Below, one piece after another: positions 8,682-16,927 of a DNA stretch of 64,000 bases. Location: the NCBI RefSeq assembly GCF_014138285.1, contig NZ_JACGXN010000003.1, positions 248,001 to 312,000 on the forward strand, read 5' to 3'. The notes under the pieces are model-generated. The model did not search any database. It was not told where the DNA came from and saw only the letters and a list, made by a program, of their open reading frames with translations. Each line of letters starts with the position of its first letter. Position 1 is the first letter of the stretch. This stretch comes from Phyllobacterium myrsinacearum (GTDB lineage: Bacteria; Pseudomonadota; Alphaproteobacteria; Rhizobiales; Rhizobiaceae). The position numbers and the translations under genes were made by a program.

Positions 8682-9842
8682 GTGAGTCACGTGAGCAGCG
8701 AGTTGATCGATAAACCGCCGGCCTCCCGGGAAAAGCCCTTGGCTGGCCCCCGCCGCTGGGTATTCTGGGCGCTCTTGATTGTCGCTGTCATCATGCTGGT
8801 AGGAACCGCGAGTGCCTATCTCGCCTACACAAGGCTGACCACCAACATAAGACACACCGAAGTTACCCGCGAGGACTTGGGGGAAAGCCGCCCGGTTAAA
8901 GCGTCTTCCGCCGCGCGGAACATCCTTGTCGTTGGTTTGGACCAGCGGGACGGCGACTCTTCCGGAGAGCGTACGGATACAATTATGCTCGTACATCTGT
9001 CCTCCAAGCGAAACGACGTTGCCGTGATCAGCTTCCCGCGGGACCTGCTGGTCCAACTTCCCGCATGCCGCGCTCGGGAAGGACTGCCGGGCCAGCGGAG
9101 ACATCAAGGTATGATCAACTCGTCATTCACCTTCGGCGGCATCGGGTGCACGTGGAAAACCATCGAAACGCTTACCGGCATCCATATCGACCACTTCGTG
9201 AAAGTCGACTTCAACGGCTTTAAAGCCATGGTTGATGCCGTGGGCGGAGTGGAGGTTTGTATAGCCGAACCCATCCGCGACACGTATGTCCCGCTCAACT
9301 TGCCAGCTGGGTTACAGACCCTGCATGGCGAACAAGCGCTGGGATACGTCCGGACGCGCCACAGTCTGGGGGACGGAACTGATATAGGACGTATCCGGCG
9401 TCAGCAAAACTTCGTCGCGGCCATGGCCAGAAAGACGATGAGAGGTGGAACTCTGTCTGACCCCGTGCGGCTGTTCAGCTTGCTGGATGCGGCTACCAGA
9501 TCCATCGCCACCGATCCAGATCTTACCCCCGGCATGATGATAAACCTCGCATTCGCCACGCGCAGTTTGTCTTCAGAGAATATCCACTTCGTTATTACTC
9601 CCTGGCGTTACTCCACCGAATATCCGGGCCGGGTCGAGTGGCTGCAAGGACAAGCAAAGAAATTGTTCCAGCTGATCGCTGCCGACGAGCCCATCAACCG
9701 TTTCGAGCTTAAAGAAATCCCGCTCACTGCGTCGCACGATTCCGTGGCGGATTCGAGCTCGGGCACCACGATCAACATCCCTGCCTCCACCAGCTTGGCG
9801 TCGGCAACGCCCTCCTTATCCGACACTTGCATAACAAACTAA
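8682..9842 (+). CDS. LytR-CpsA-Psr (LCP) family protein of actinobacterial type
   Basis: The product is 386 residues from GTG 8682; GTG 8691 is an equally possible start with a weak GGTGAG in front. It has a short cytoplasmic tail, one membrane helix (about 26-48) and a periplasmic LCP domain. The conserved LCP signatures are present: VVGLDQRDGD, RTDT (Arg97/Asp99), SFPRDLLV (Arg120/Asp121), NSSFTFGG, VDFNGFKAMVDAVGGVEVC, and the basic block LGYVRTRHSLGDGTD followed by RIRRQQNF. LCP enzymes transfer undecaprenyl-linked glycopolymers to peptidoglycan in Gram-positive bacteria. The wording of these motifs is closest, from memory, to Streptomyces-type LCPs, so horizontal transfer is likely. Its role in a Gram-negative envelope is unknown. 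Confidence 0.85.
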   Translation: MSHVSSELIDKPPASREKPLAGPRRWVFWALLIVAVIMLVGTASAYLAYTRLTTNIRHTEVTREDLGESRPVKASSAARNILVVGLDQRDGDSSGERTDTIMLVHLSSKRNDVAVISFPRDLLVQLPACRAREGLPGQRRHQGMINSSFTFGGIGCTWKTIETLTGIHIDHFVKVDFNGFKAMVDAVGGVEVCIAEPIRDTYVPLNLPAGLQTLHGEQALGYVRTRHSLGDGTDIGRIRRQQNFVAAMARKTMRGGTLSDPVRLFSLLDAATRSIATDPDLTPGMMINLAFATRSLSSENIHFVITPWRYSTEYPGRVEWLQGQAKKLFQLIAADEPINRFELKEIPLTASHDSVADSSSGTTINIPASTSLASATPSLSDTCITN

Positions 9843-9973
9843 CCCTGCATGCGAAGTTCAAACGGAAACGGCCAAGCTACGTGCGCTCATCGATAGGCTA
9901 TCCCGCGCAGCGTGGGTAACATTGCCATCTCACTACTCCCGGCCGACCCTCCCTCCATTGTTGGCGACGAGGG

Positions 9974-10009
9974 TTGACATTGGAATGTTTTCTGGGATTA
10001 TGTATACCA
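9974..10009 (+). promoter_or_regulatory. Promoter with GntR-type operator 1 (panE2-FAH unit)
   Basis: A -35-like TTGACA lies at 9974-9979 and a -10-like TTATGT at 9999-10004. The operator TGGGATTATGTATACCA (9993-10009) covers the -10 region, as expected for a repressor. It matches TGG-N-AT-N5-AT-N-CCA, found at seven places in the oxalate region. The gene start is 235 bp downstream, leaving a long leader in which I see no other element. Confidence 0.7.
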
Positions 10010-10244
10010 GAGACGATGAAGAGAAGAACAGTGTCTAGGGAGATCCGCTCGGCGCAGTGTGTTCCCAAAGATATGCCAACGCGGTCATTTGCGGTTTTTG
10101 AATGAGGTGCTGTTCGGCGATACGCCGGAAAGATCGTCCAAGCATAGCAATTATGCGGCACCGGCGATGCCAGCGCCAGACGTGCGTTTGGCCATACAGA
10201 TCAATCATTGGGAACAACCGCCAAAAACAATGGGAGGGAAACAA

Positions 10245-11264
10245 ATGAAAATCTGCATTTATGGTGCCGGCGCGATCGGCGGTTACATGGCAGTCATGCT
10301 CAAGCGCGGGGGCGCTGATGTCTCTCTTGTTGCCAGAGGCGCGCATCTTGACGCGATCCGGCAAAATGGACTCAAACTGCTGATGGACGGCGAGGAAATT
10401 GTCGAACGGATGCCTGCTACAAGCAATCCGGCCGAACTGGGTGTCCAGGATTATGTGATCGTCACACTGAAGGCGCATCAGGCCTGGCAGGTGGTCGAAG
10501 ATATGGTGCCGCTTTTAGGCGAACAAACAGCAGTGGTGACGGCCCAGAACGGTTTACCCTGGTGGTATTTTCACGGTCTTGGCCAAAGCTCGGCTAATCT
10601 CCGGCTTCATAGTGTCGACCCGGATAACCGCCAATGGAATACGATCGGACCCGAAAGAGTTATCGGCGCTACGGTATACCCGGCTACTGAAATCGTTGAA
10701 CCCGGCGTCGTCAAACATATCTATGGCAATCAGTTTGGTCTCGGTGAACCTGACCGCAGCAGCAGCGCACGCGTCGACCGGCTGGCAGCTGCGATGGATG
10801 CGGGCGGGTTGAAAACACGTTTCTATGAAGATATCCGCGATGATATCTGGATCAAGCTTTGGGGCAACCTCTGCTTCAATCCGATTTCAGCCTTGACCGG
10901 CGCAACGCTTGATGTCGTCGCCACGGACCCCGGCACTCGCAGTCTGGCACGCAGTATGATGCTGGAAGCTCAGACCATCGGCAAAAAATTCGGTGCGAAT
11001 TTCCGGGTCGACGTTGAGCGGCGTATCGATGGCGCCGCGGGCGTGGGCGCGCACCGTACTTCAATGCTGCAGGATGTCGACAAGGGCCGAGCGATCGAGC
11101 TCGATGCGCTTTTGACATCAGTGCAGGAAATGGGCCGGCTTTCGAAAGTGGAGACGCCGTTCATCGACAGTGTACTTGCACTTGCCCAGCAAATGGGCCG
11201 CGTCAAAGGGCTTTACCCCACCTTCCCGGAAGTCGCTGTAATCAAACCTGCCATGGCATCGTGA
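10245..11264 (+). CDS. PanE2-like reductase of the 2-dehydropantoate reductase family, probable oxalyl-CoA reductase
   Basis: The 339-residue protein starts at ATG 10245 behind GGGAGGGAA. The N-terminal Rossmann motif is CIYGAGAIGGYMAV, followed by VARGAHLDAIRQNGL, VIVTLKAHQ and AQNGLPWWYF; the C-terminal helical ApbA domain contains KLWGNLCFNPISALTG. These define the PanE/ApbA family (NADPH-dependent). In Methylobacterium extorquens a family member, PanE2, reduces oxalyl-CoA to glyoxylate. Because this gene carries the same operator as frc and the oxalate antiporter, the same reaction is the best guess here. The alternative is ordinary ketopantoate reductase for pantothenate synthesis, but no other pan gene is nearby. 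The FAH-family gene follows after 66 bp. Confidence 0.75.
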   Translation: MKICIYGAGAIGGYMAVMLKRGGADVSLVARGAHLDAIRQNGLKLLMDGEEIVERMPATSNPAELGVQDYVIVTLKAHQAWQVVEDMVPLLGEQTAVVTAQNGLPWWYFHGLGQSSANLRLHSVDPDNRQWNTIGPERVIGATVYPATEIVEPGVVKHIYGNQFGLGEPDRSSSARVDRLAAAMDAGGLKTRFYEDIRDDIWIKLWGNLCFNPISALTGATLDVVATDPGTRSLARSMMLEAQTIGKKFGANFRVDVERRIDGAAGVGAHRTSMLQDVDKGRAIELDALLTSVQEMGRLSKVETPFIDSVLALAQQMGRVKGLYPTFPEVAVIKPAMAS

Positions 11265-11330
11265 TTGGTTTCAAAAGCCAGTTCGAACAAATGAAAGGCT
11301 CCGCACCTCGGGAAAGGGAGAACACAGCCA

Positions 11331-12104
11331 ATGGCTCAATGGATGCGATTTGATGATAATGGCGTGGAGAGATTCGGCCTTTTGCAGGGCAACGAAATTG
11401 CCGTTTATCAGGGCAATATGTTTGAGAAGCCAATTGCGACAGGCATGCGCCGTTCGCTTGCCTCCATCCGTATACTGGTGCCATGCGCCCCTTCGAAGAT
11501 CATCGCGTTGTGGAACAATTTCCACCAACTGGCGACCAAACTCGATGTTGCTGAACCCGATGAACCGCTTTATCTGTTCAAGGCCATTTCGTGCATCGCC
11601 CATCCAGATGCCGTTGTCACCCGGCCTTCCTCCTACACTGAACGCGTCGTGTATGAAGGCGAACTCGGCATCGTGATCGGTAAGCGCTGCAGCAATGCTT
11701 CTGAAGAGGAGGCTACGGCGGCGATCTTTGGCTATACCTGCGTCAACGATCTGACGGCAGGCGACATCATTGCCCGTGATAAAACCTTCCCGCAATGGGC
11801 GCGTGCCAAGAGCTTTGACGGTTTTGGCCCGTTTGGCCCCGTTATTGCGACTGATCTCGACTTGACCAAGCTCCATGTCAAAACCGAACTCAACGGGGTT
11901 GAGCGTCAGAACTACCCCTTGAGTGATATGATTTTTCCACCCGCTCAGCTTGTCAGCGCGCTTTCAAAAGACATGACGCTGATGCCGGGTGATTTGATAT
12001 GTTGCGGTACCTCACTCGGCGTCGGAGCGATAAAAGATCCGTCCAATACAGTCTCTGTCACAATCGACGGAATCGGCACATTGTCGAACACGTTCGTTCA
12101 ATAG
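11331..12104 (+). CDS. Fumarylacetoacetate hydrolase (FAH) family protein
   Basis: The 257-residue protein has an N-terminal cap followed by the FAH fold. The metal-binding acidic residues are visible in VVYEGELGIVIG (E-x-E) and the aspartate in CVNDLTAGD; the catalytic-type lysine lies in ARAKSFDGFGPFGPVI. The C-terminus has the usual MPGDLICCGTSLGVG. Family members cleave C-C bonds in acylpyruvates or decarboxylate oxaloacetate. The start follows a GGGAAAGGGAG site. It probably forms an operon with the PanE2-like gene, so its substrate may be a short oxo-acid linked to oxalate or glyoxylate metabolism, but this is not shown by sequence. Confidence 0.83.
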   Translation: MAQWMRFDDNGVERFGLLQGNEIAVYQGNMFEKPIATGMRRSLASIRILVPCAPSKIIALWNNFHQLATKLDVAEPDEPLYLFKAISCIAHPDAVVTRPSSYTERVVYEGELGIVIGKRCSNASEEEATAAIFGYTCVNDLTAGDIIARDKTFPQWARAKSFDGFGPFGPVIATDLDLTKLHVKTELNGVERQNYPLSDMIFPPAQLVSALSKDMTLMPGDLICCGTSLGVGAIKDPSNTVSVTIDGIGTLSNTFVQ

Positions 12105-12124
12105 ATACGCCACAGGATAAAAGA

Positions 12125-12151
12125 ATGCCCGGAACCATGCATTCCGGGCAT
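12125..12151 (+). terminator. Terminator hairpin after the FAH gene
   Basis: ATGCCCGGAA (12125-12134) pairs with TTCCGGGCAT (12142-12151) around a 7-nt loop, 21 bp after the stop codon. The following CCTTCT is only weakly T-rich. Confidence 0.65.
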
Positions 12152-12423
12152 CCTTCTAACGGACCGAGTTTGGGCATTTCAGCGCCCTGTCCAAACCTGG
12201 CCGAAACGCAATGCCATCCAGTGCCTTACTGCTTCCCGGAAGCACCTTGAACGTGACGGAAAATACGATTTATATTCAATGGAATTGTACGCTAAAAATT
12301 ATTTTTATCAACATAAAATGGTAATAATTCCCAATATATAGAAATAATATTTCAATAGAACTGGCAAAATTCAATTGGCCGGTTTATGGCTGGGACAACG
12401 TAAAGCTAAGCTAAGGAACCATT
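12152..12423. other. AT-rich upstream region of the IclR gene
   Basis: Positions about 12270-12360 are much more AT-rich than the surroundings and probably hold the IclR promoter. No copy of the 17-bp GntR-type operator is present here, unlike at the other units of the cluster. Confidence 0.45.
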
Positions 12424-13251
12424 GTGGCTGTTATCGCACCGGCAAAGAGCAAGAGAGGCCGCAAGGCCGCAGCGGATGCATCGCCATCATCGGTACAGGT
12501 CCTCGACCGGAGCTTGAAACTGCTGGCGATGATTGCCGATCATGACGGTTCAGCCCTCAGCGATCTTGCCAGCAAGACAGGTCTTGCACCTTCCACCGTT
12601 CATCGGTTGCTCACGTCCCTGCAAAATCACGACATGGTCGCCCATGATCCGGAAACCGGAGATTGGACGATCGGAGTCGGCGCCTTTGCCATAGGCAACG
12701 GATTCTTGCGATCACGCAAGCTTGGCTCGATCAGTCGCCGTTTTCTGAAACGGCTGATGGAAGAATGCGGCGAGACGGCCAATATCGGCGTCGAGGATGA
12801 TGGAGATGTTGTGTTCATTTCGCAGGTGGAAAGCCATGCTCCGATGCGTGCTTTCTACCGGCCTGGCCGACGCGGGCCTATCCACGCTTCAGGTATTGGC
12901 AAGGCAATCCTGTCAACCTGGTCGGACACCGAGATCGGGCGCACTGTGAGTAGAAAAGAGCTCGGGCATTTTACCGAACATACGCTGGACACACTCCCCG
13001 CACTTCTGAAAAATATTCAGGAGATACGCTCCCGCGGCTGGTCTATAGACGACGAAGAACACACGCTTGGCATGCGCTGTATAGCTGCCCCCATTTTCAA
13101 TGAGCATGGTGAGGCCGTCGGCGGCATATCAATTTCCGGCCCTACAGTCCGCCTGCCCAAGGACAAATTGAGCGTTTTGGGTCCTGTCGTGCGTGATACA
13201 GCAAACGAATTAACACGCGCCATGGGCGGGCGGCGACCCGAGGAGCTGTGA
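12424..13251 (+). CDS. IclR family transcriptional regulator
   Basis: The 275-residue protein starts at GTG 12424 behind AAGGAA. After a basic N-terminal tail (KSKRGRKAAADA) comes the winged HTH (ALSDLASKTGLAPSTVHRLL, then QNHDMVAHDPETGDW) at about residues 28-85. The IclR effector domain follows (GETANIGVEDDGDVVFISQV, RPGRRGPIHASGIGKAILS, YDDEEHTLGMRCIAAPIFN-like segment). Its location inside the oxalate cluster suggests it senses a pathway intermediate such as glyoxylate or oxalate and acts beside the GntR regulator at 25.8 kb. Its own promoter lacks the GntR operator. Target sites were not identified with confidence. Confidence 0.9.
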   Translation: MAVIAPAKSKRGRKAAADASPSSVQVLDRSLKLLAMIADHDGSALSDLASKTGLAPSTVHRLLTSLQNHDMVAHDPETGDWTIGVGAFAIGNGFLRSRKLGSISRRFLKRLMEECGETANIGVEDDGDVVFISQVESHAPMRAFYRPGRRGPIHASGIGKAILSTWSDTEIGRTVSRKELGHFTEHTLDTLPALLKNIQEIRSRGWSIDDEEHTLGMRCIAAPIFNEHGEAVGGISISGPTVRLPKDKLSVLGPVVRDTANELTRAMGGRRPEEL

Positions 13252-13294
13252 GGAACAGCACAGTCATCACATCGCATTCATCTGTTTATCCGGA

Positions 13295-14176
13295 TCAAGC
13301 CGGCACAGACATCGCTTCACGTATAGCTTCGCCAACAAGGTGCGGGCTCCTTGCGATAATAACACCGGCCTCTTTAAGAGCGTTTATCTTGCTCTCTGCA
13401 TCGCTGGCGGCGCTCTGCGCGAAAGCACCCGCATGACCCATCCGTCGTTCTGTTGGTGCGTTGCGGCCGACCACCAGCCCAACGATCGGAATATCCGGTT
13501 TGATTCCCATCAGAAACTCCGCAAGCTCCTGCTCCTCTGACCCACCAATCTCGCCGATGACGATCACACCGTGCGTGTCCTGATCAGCCAGGAAAAGCTG
13601 CATGCAGTCACGCATGCTAAGCCCATGAATGGCATCACCACCAATGCCAACCGTGGTTGACTGGCCCAAACCCACGGCGCTGACTTGAGCAATGACTTCG
13701 CTTGTCAGGGATGCCGAACGTGACAGAATACCAATCTGGCCTTTGCGCTCACTGCCTGTCGCCATGACGCCGATTTTGCAAACGCCCGGCGAAAGGACAC
13801 CCTGTGAATTCGGCCCCACAAGAATGGTCGAACTTTGCTTCAGAGCAGCTCGCACCCGCAACATGTCTTGCACCGGCACTCGTTCGGTCAAGGCGACGAT
13901 AAGCGGCATACCCGCTTCAATCGCTTCGATCATGGCGGCGGCCGCATTTTCCGGAGGAACAAAAATCATGCTGGCATTTGCGCCGGTCTCGTTCATCGCT
14001 TCGGCTACGGCATTAAAGACGGGAAGATTCAAATGATAGGTTCCGCCTTTCCCTGGGGTGACACCACCGACAATGCGGGTTCCATATTGCAGCATGGCGG
14101 CCGAATAGTGTGTTCCAGCCCAGCCGGTCATCCCCTGGCATATCACGCGGGTATTCTGGTCAACGAGAATGGTCAT
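13295..14176 (-). CDS. SucD-like alpha subunit of an ADP-forming CoA ligase (pair 1)
   Basis: The 293-residue protein carries the CoA-binding N-terminal domain (VICQGMTGWAGTHYSAAMLQ, GGVTPGKGGTYHLNLPVF) and the ligase domain with the phosphohistidine segment [11 protein letters not shown]. The start ATG at 14176 overlaps the stop of the beta-subunit gene by 4 bp (ATGA). Compared with ordinary SucD it has unusual wording (GPNSQGVLSPGVCKIGVMAT, SRSASLTSEV where RSGTLTYE is usual), pointing to a different acyl substrate. Candidates are malate (malate thiokinase), oxalate or formate; sequence alone cannot decide. The unit carries operator 2 upstream of its beta gene. Confidence 0.82.
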   Translation of the reverse strand: MTILVDQNTRVICQGMTGWAGTHYSAAMLQYGTRIVGGVTPGKGGTYHLNLPVFNAVAEAMNETGANASMIFVPPENAAAAMIEAIEAGMPLIVALTERVPVQDMLRVRAALKQSSTILVGPNSQGVLSPGVCKIGVMATGSERKGQIGILSRSASLTSEVIAQVSAVGLGQSTTVGIGGDAIHGLSMRDCMQLFLADQDTHGVIVIGEIGGSEEQELAEFLMGIKPDIPIVGLVVGRNAPTERRMGHAGAFAQSAASDAESKINALKEAGVIIARSPHLVGEAIREAMSVPA

Positions 14177-15354
14177 GCTCTTTCTCCGTTTGACTGCGCG
14201 GCAGACGTCGCGCGTGTCACCGCTGTCCACATGTCAGGGCAATCGATGACCTTGCAGCCGAAATTGGCGAAGCGGAACCGCGCATACTCGGCATTGTTGC
14301 CTGCAAGACGAACAATAACGGGGCAGGTACGGCCTGTACGCCGCATCGCGATTCCAAGACCATCGGCAATGGTATCGCATGGCTGCATTCCCCCGCCATG
14401 CACATTGACGAGGATCGAACGCACAGCCGGATTGTTGAGGAGAAGCGTAAAGCCGTGCGCCACATCAAGGCTGGTGGCGGTTGTGCGGATATCCATAAAA
14501 TTTGCAGGACGACCATTGGCTGCATGCACCATGTCGAGTGTCGCAAGACCAAGCCCGGCTCCATTCACAGCCAAACCAATATTACCATCCATGCGCAGAT
14601 AATTGAGCTGGCGGTTCTGCGCGACAAGTTCAATTTCGTCGCCGTCGTGCTCTTCGCGCAGCGCCAGCAATTCCGGGTGTCTGAACAGTGCGTTGTCATC
14701 GATAATCATCTTGGCATCGACAGCAACGAACCTGCCCTCCTCCGTGACCACGAGCGGATTGATCTCGATAAGTGTCGCGTCCAATTCGACGAAGGCCTTG
14801 CGCAACTGATCAAGAAGCGGGGCAAAGGATGATTGGAGGGCGGAATCAAGGCCCAGACGTTTGGCCAAACCTATCACAATCTCTTCTGCCAAAGATTCTC
14901 CGGTCCCCAGAGAGACGCGCTCCAGACGGGTTTCCCCCAATTGGAGCCGGCGCTCGATATCTTCACTGCCTTCAGCGCCTGCCAGCACCATAATTTCAGC
15001 CCTGGCCGCATCTATGGACAACGACAAATAGAGACTGCGCGCAGCGCGGACTTCTGTTTCGACCAACACCCTGTTGACGCGGCAACCGGCAGGGCCCGTC
15101 TGTTCAGTGATGAGGATTTGTCCAAGCATTGCAGCGGCTGCTGTCTCGACCTGTTCGGGCGACGAGACGAGACGCACTCCGCCTGCCAATCCGCGCCCGC
15201 CCGCCAGAACCTGTGATTTCACGGCAATCTTGTTTGTGCCCAAAGCCAGAGCTGCATCACGCGCCTCGGGGGCCGTCAATGCCACGCGCCCTTCGGGGAT
15301 ACCGACGCCTCTGGCTGACAACAATGCCTTCGCCTGGAACTCATGAAGCTTCAT
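14173..15354 (-). CDS. SucC-like beta subunit of an ADP-forming CoA ligase (pair 1, divergent)
   Basis: The 393-residue protein has an N-terminal ATP-grasp domain (MKLHEFQAKALLSARGVGIP, KSQVLAGGRGLAGGVRLV, LIEINPLVVTEEGRFVAVDA) and a C-terminal flavodoxin-like domain. In typical SucC the second domain reads DVGGGA and NIFGGIxRCD; here it is MDIRTTATS and NVHGGGMQPCD, so the subunit is clearly divergent. It forms a two-gene operon with the SucD-like gene and carries operator 2 at 15427-15443, 73 bp upstream of its start. It probably activates a carboxylic acid of the oxalate/glyoxylate pathway, which remains unproven. Confidence 0.82.
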   Translation of the reverse strand: MKLHEFQAKALLSARGVGIPEGRVALTAPEARDAALALGTNKIAVKSQVLAGGRGLAGGVRLVSSPEQVETAAAAMLGQILITEQTGPAGCRVNRVLVETEVRAARSLYLSLSIDAARAEIMVLAGAEGSEDIERRLQLGETRLERVSLGTGESLAEEIVIGLAKRLGLDSALQSSFAPLLDQLRKAFVELDATLIEINPLVVTEEGRFVAVDAKMIIDDNALFRHPELLALREEHDGDEIELVAQNRQLNYLRMDGNIGLAVNGAGLGLATLDMVHAANGRPANFMDIRTTATSLDVAHGFTLLLNNPAVRSILVNVHGGGMQPCDTIADGLGIAMRRTGRTCPVIVRLAGNNAEYARFRFANFGCKVIDCPDMWTAVTRATSAAQSNGERA

Positions 15355-15426
15355 AGCCGCCTCCTCCCTGAAAGCAATTTGGCATGACGCGTGATGTGAA
15401 ATCTGTGTTTATTGAATAGATCACAC

Positions 15427-15443
15427 TGGAATACATAATGCCA
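15427..15443. promoter_or_regulatory. GntR-type operator 2 (SucCD-like pair 1)
   Basis: TGGAATACATAATGCCA matches TGG-N-AT-N5-AT-N-CCA and lies 73 bp before the beta-subunit start. The sites share only these fixed positions, which makes a common regulator likely. Confidence 0.75.
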
Positions 15444-15499
15444 ACTGAAGTGCTTACTGTCAATCACTGTAAACGAATGATGGGGCCTGGTTGTCGATA

Positions 15500-15533
15500 A
15501 AAGAAAACGGCGGCATGAATTCCATGCCACCGT
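15500..15533 (-). terminator. Rho-independent terminator after frc
   Basis: On the minus strand ACGGTGGCATG pairs with CATGCCGCCGT (one G-U pair) around a 5-nt loop and is followed by TTTTCTTTT. It ends the ThDP-enzyme/frc operon. Confidence 0.85.
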
Positions 15534-15557
15534 CTGTTGTTTCCTATGGACGCGGGA

Positions 15558-16835
15558 TCATTCGGCGGCGATTTTCTGCGGACTGCCGAGCGCACCGCTC
15601 TTCTGCAATTCATCGATAAACCGGCTATCGAACTTCAGCACGTCACGCAGGATCTCTTCTGTGTGCTCACCCAGGAGTGGTGACCGGGTGACATCCGTCG
15701 GGCTATCAGAAAGCTTGATCGGATTGCCAACGGACAGATAATTACCACGCATCGGATGTTCCACCTCGACGATCGTTCCCGTCGCACGCAGTGACTTGTC
15801 TTCAGCAATTTCCTTCATCGACAGTATGGGGCCGCAAGGAATATCCCGATCATTGAGAAGACCCATTGCTTCGAATTTATCCTTCGTCATCGTCCATGCT
15901 TCGATGCGGGCAAAAATGGCATTGAGGCGCGGCAACCGGGCACCGGGTTTTGCATAGTCAGGATGAGTCTTCCATTCCGGCTCGCCAATCACATCGCAGA
16001 TCGCCTCCCAGACCGGCGCCTGAGTGATAAAATAGATATAAGCGTTGGGATCGGTCTCCCAGCCCTTGCATTTCAGGATACGGCCTGGCTGACCGCCTCC
16101 GGAGTCATTACCGGCGCGGGGTACACTCTCGCCGAATTCAATACCTTCACCGTATTGGCTGTATTCATTCAACGGTCCATGGGCCAGGCGCTGCTGGTCA
16201 CGCAACTTGACCCGGCACAGGTTGAGTACGCCATCCTGCATCGCTGCAGAGACCTTTTGGCCACGTCCGGTCTTCGTACGCTGAAACAGCGCCGTTACGA
16301 TACCCAGGCAAAGATGCAGACCTGTACCGGAATCGCCGATCTGAGCTCCGGTAACAAGCGGCAGGCCATCACGGAAACCTGTCGTTGAAGCCGCACCACC
16401 GGTACATTGCGCAACGTTTTCGTAAACCTTGCAATCCTGATAAGGACCGGGACCGAACCCCTTGATCGAAGCGACGATCATTTCCGGATTGAGCTCCTGA
16501 ACACGCTCCCAGGTAAAGCCCATGCGATCAAGTGCGCCGGGGGCAAAATTCTCCACCAGCACATCGCAATTCTTGATCAGCTCTTCCAGGACCGTCTTGC
16601 CGCTCTCGTTCTTTGTATCGAGCGTAATCGAGCGCTTGTTATGATTGAGCATGGTGAAATAAAGACTATCGACGTCGGGAACATCGCGCAGCTGACCGCG
16701 CGTAATGTCTCCGACCCCAGGGCGCTCGACCTTGATGACGTCAGCACCAAACCAGGCAAGAAGCTGTGTGCATGTAGGTCCAGACTGGACGTGGGTGAAG
16801 TCTAGGATGCGAACACCCTCCAAAGCTTTTGTCAT
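15558..16835 (-). CDS. frc: Formyl-CoA:oxalate CoA-transferase
   Basis: The 425-residue protein is a class III (CaiB/BaiF) CoA-transferase and matches formyl-CoA transferase over its whole length (the Oxalobacter enzyme has 428 residues). Hallmarks: [67 protein letters not shown], the catalytic aspartate (Asp168) in [10 protein letters not shown], and the glycine loop GGGQPG that closes over the active site. It moves CoA from formyl-CoA to oxalate, giving oxalyl-CoA and formate, in the cytoplasm. It is the second gene of a two-gene operon, 92 bp behind the thiamine-diphosphate enzyme gene, and is followed by a strong terminator. Confidence 0.92.
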   Translation of the reverse strand: MTKALEGVRILDFTHVQSGPTCTQLLAWFGADVIKVERPGVGDITRGQLRDVPDVDSLYFTMLNHNKRSITLDTKNESGKTVLEELIKNCDVLVENFAPGALDRMGFTWERVQELNPEMIVASIKGFGPGPYQDCKVYENVAQCTGGAASTTGFRDGLPLVTGAQIGDSGTGLHLCLGIVTALFQRTKTGRGQKVSAAMQDGVLNLCRVKLRDQQRLAHGPLNEYSQYGEGIEFGESVPRAGNDSGGGQPGRILKCKGWETDPNAYIYFITQAPVWEAICDVIGEPEWKTHPDYAKPGARLPRLNAIFARIEAWTMTKDKFEAMGLLNDRDIPCGPILSMKEIAEDKSLRATGTIVEVEHPMRGNYLSVGNPIKLSDSPTDVTRSPLLGEHTEEILRDVLKFDSRFIDELQKSGALGSPQKIAAE

Positions 16836-16927
16836 AGTTTCCTTCCCTCTTCTTCCGGTGCAGAACCTGTTTGCTCCGCTTGTGTCGATTTAAGCCGACG
16901 GCCTGAAGTGGCCGCCGGCCATTATCG

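Noticed and set aside
12315..12335. TGGTAATAATTCCCA upstream of iclR as an eighth operator
   Set aside because: It is 15 bp long and lacks the AT-N5-AT core, so it does not match the consensus.
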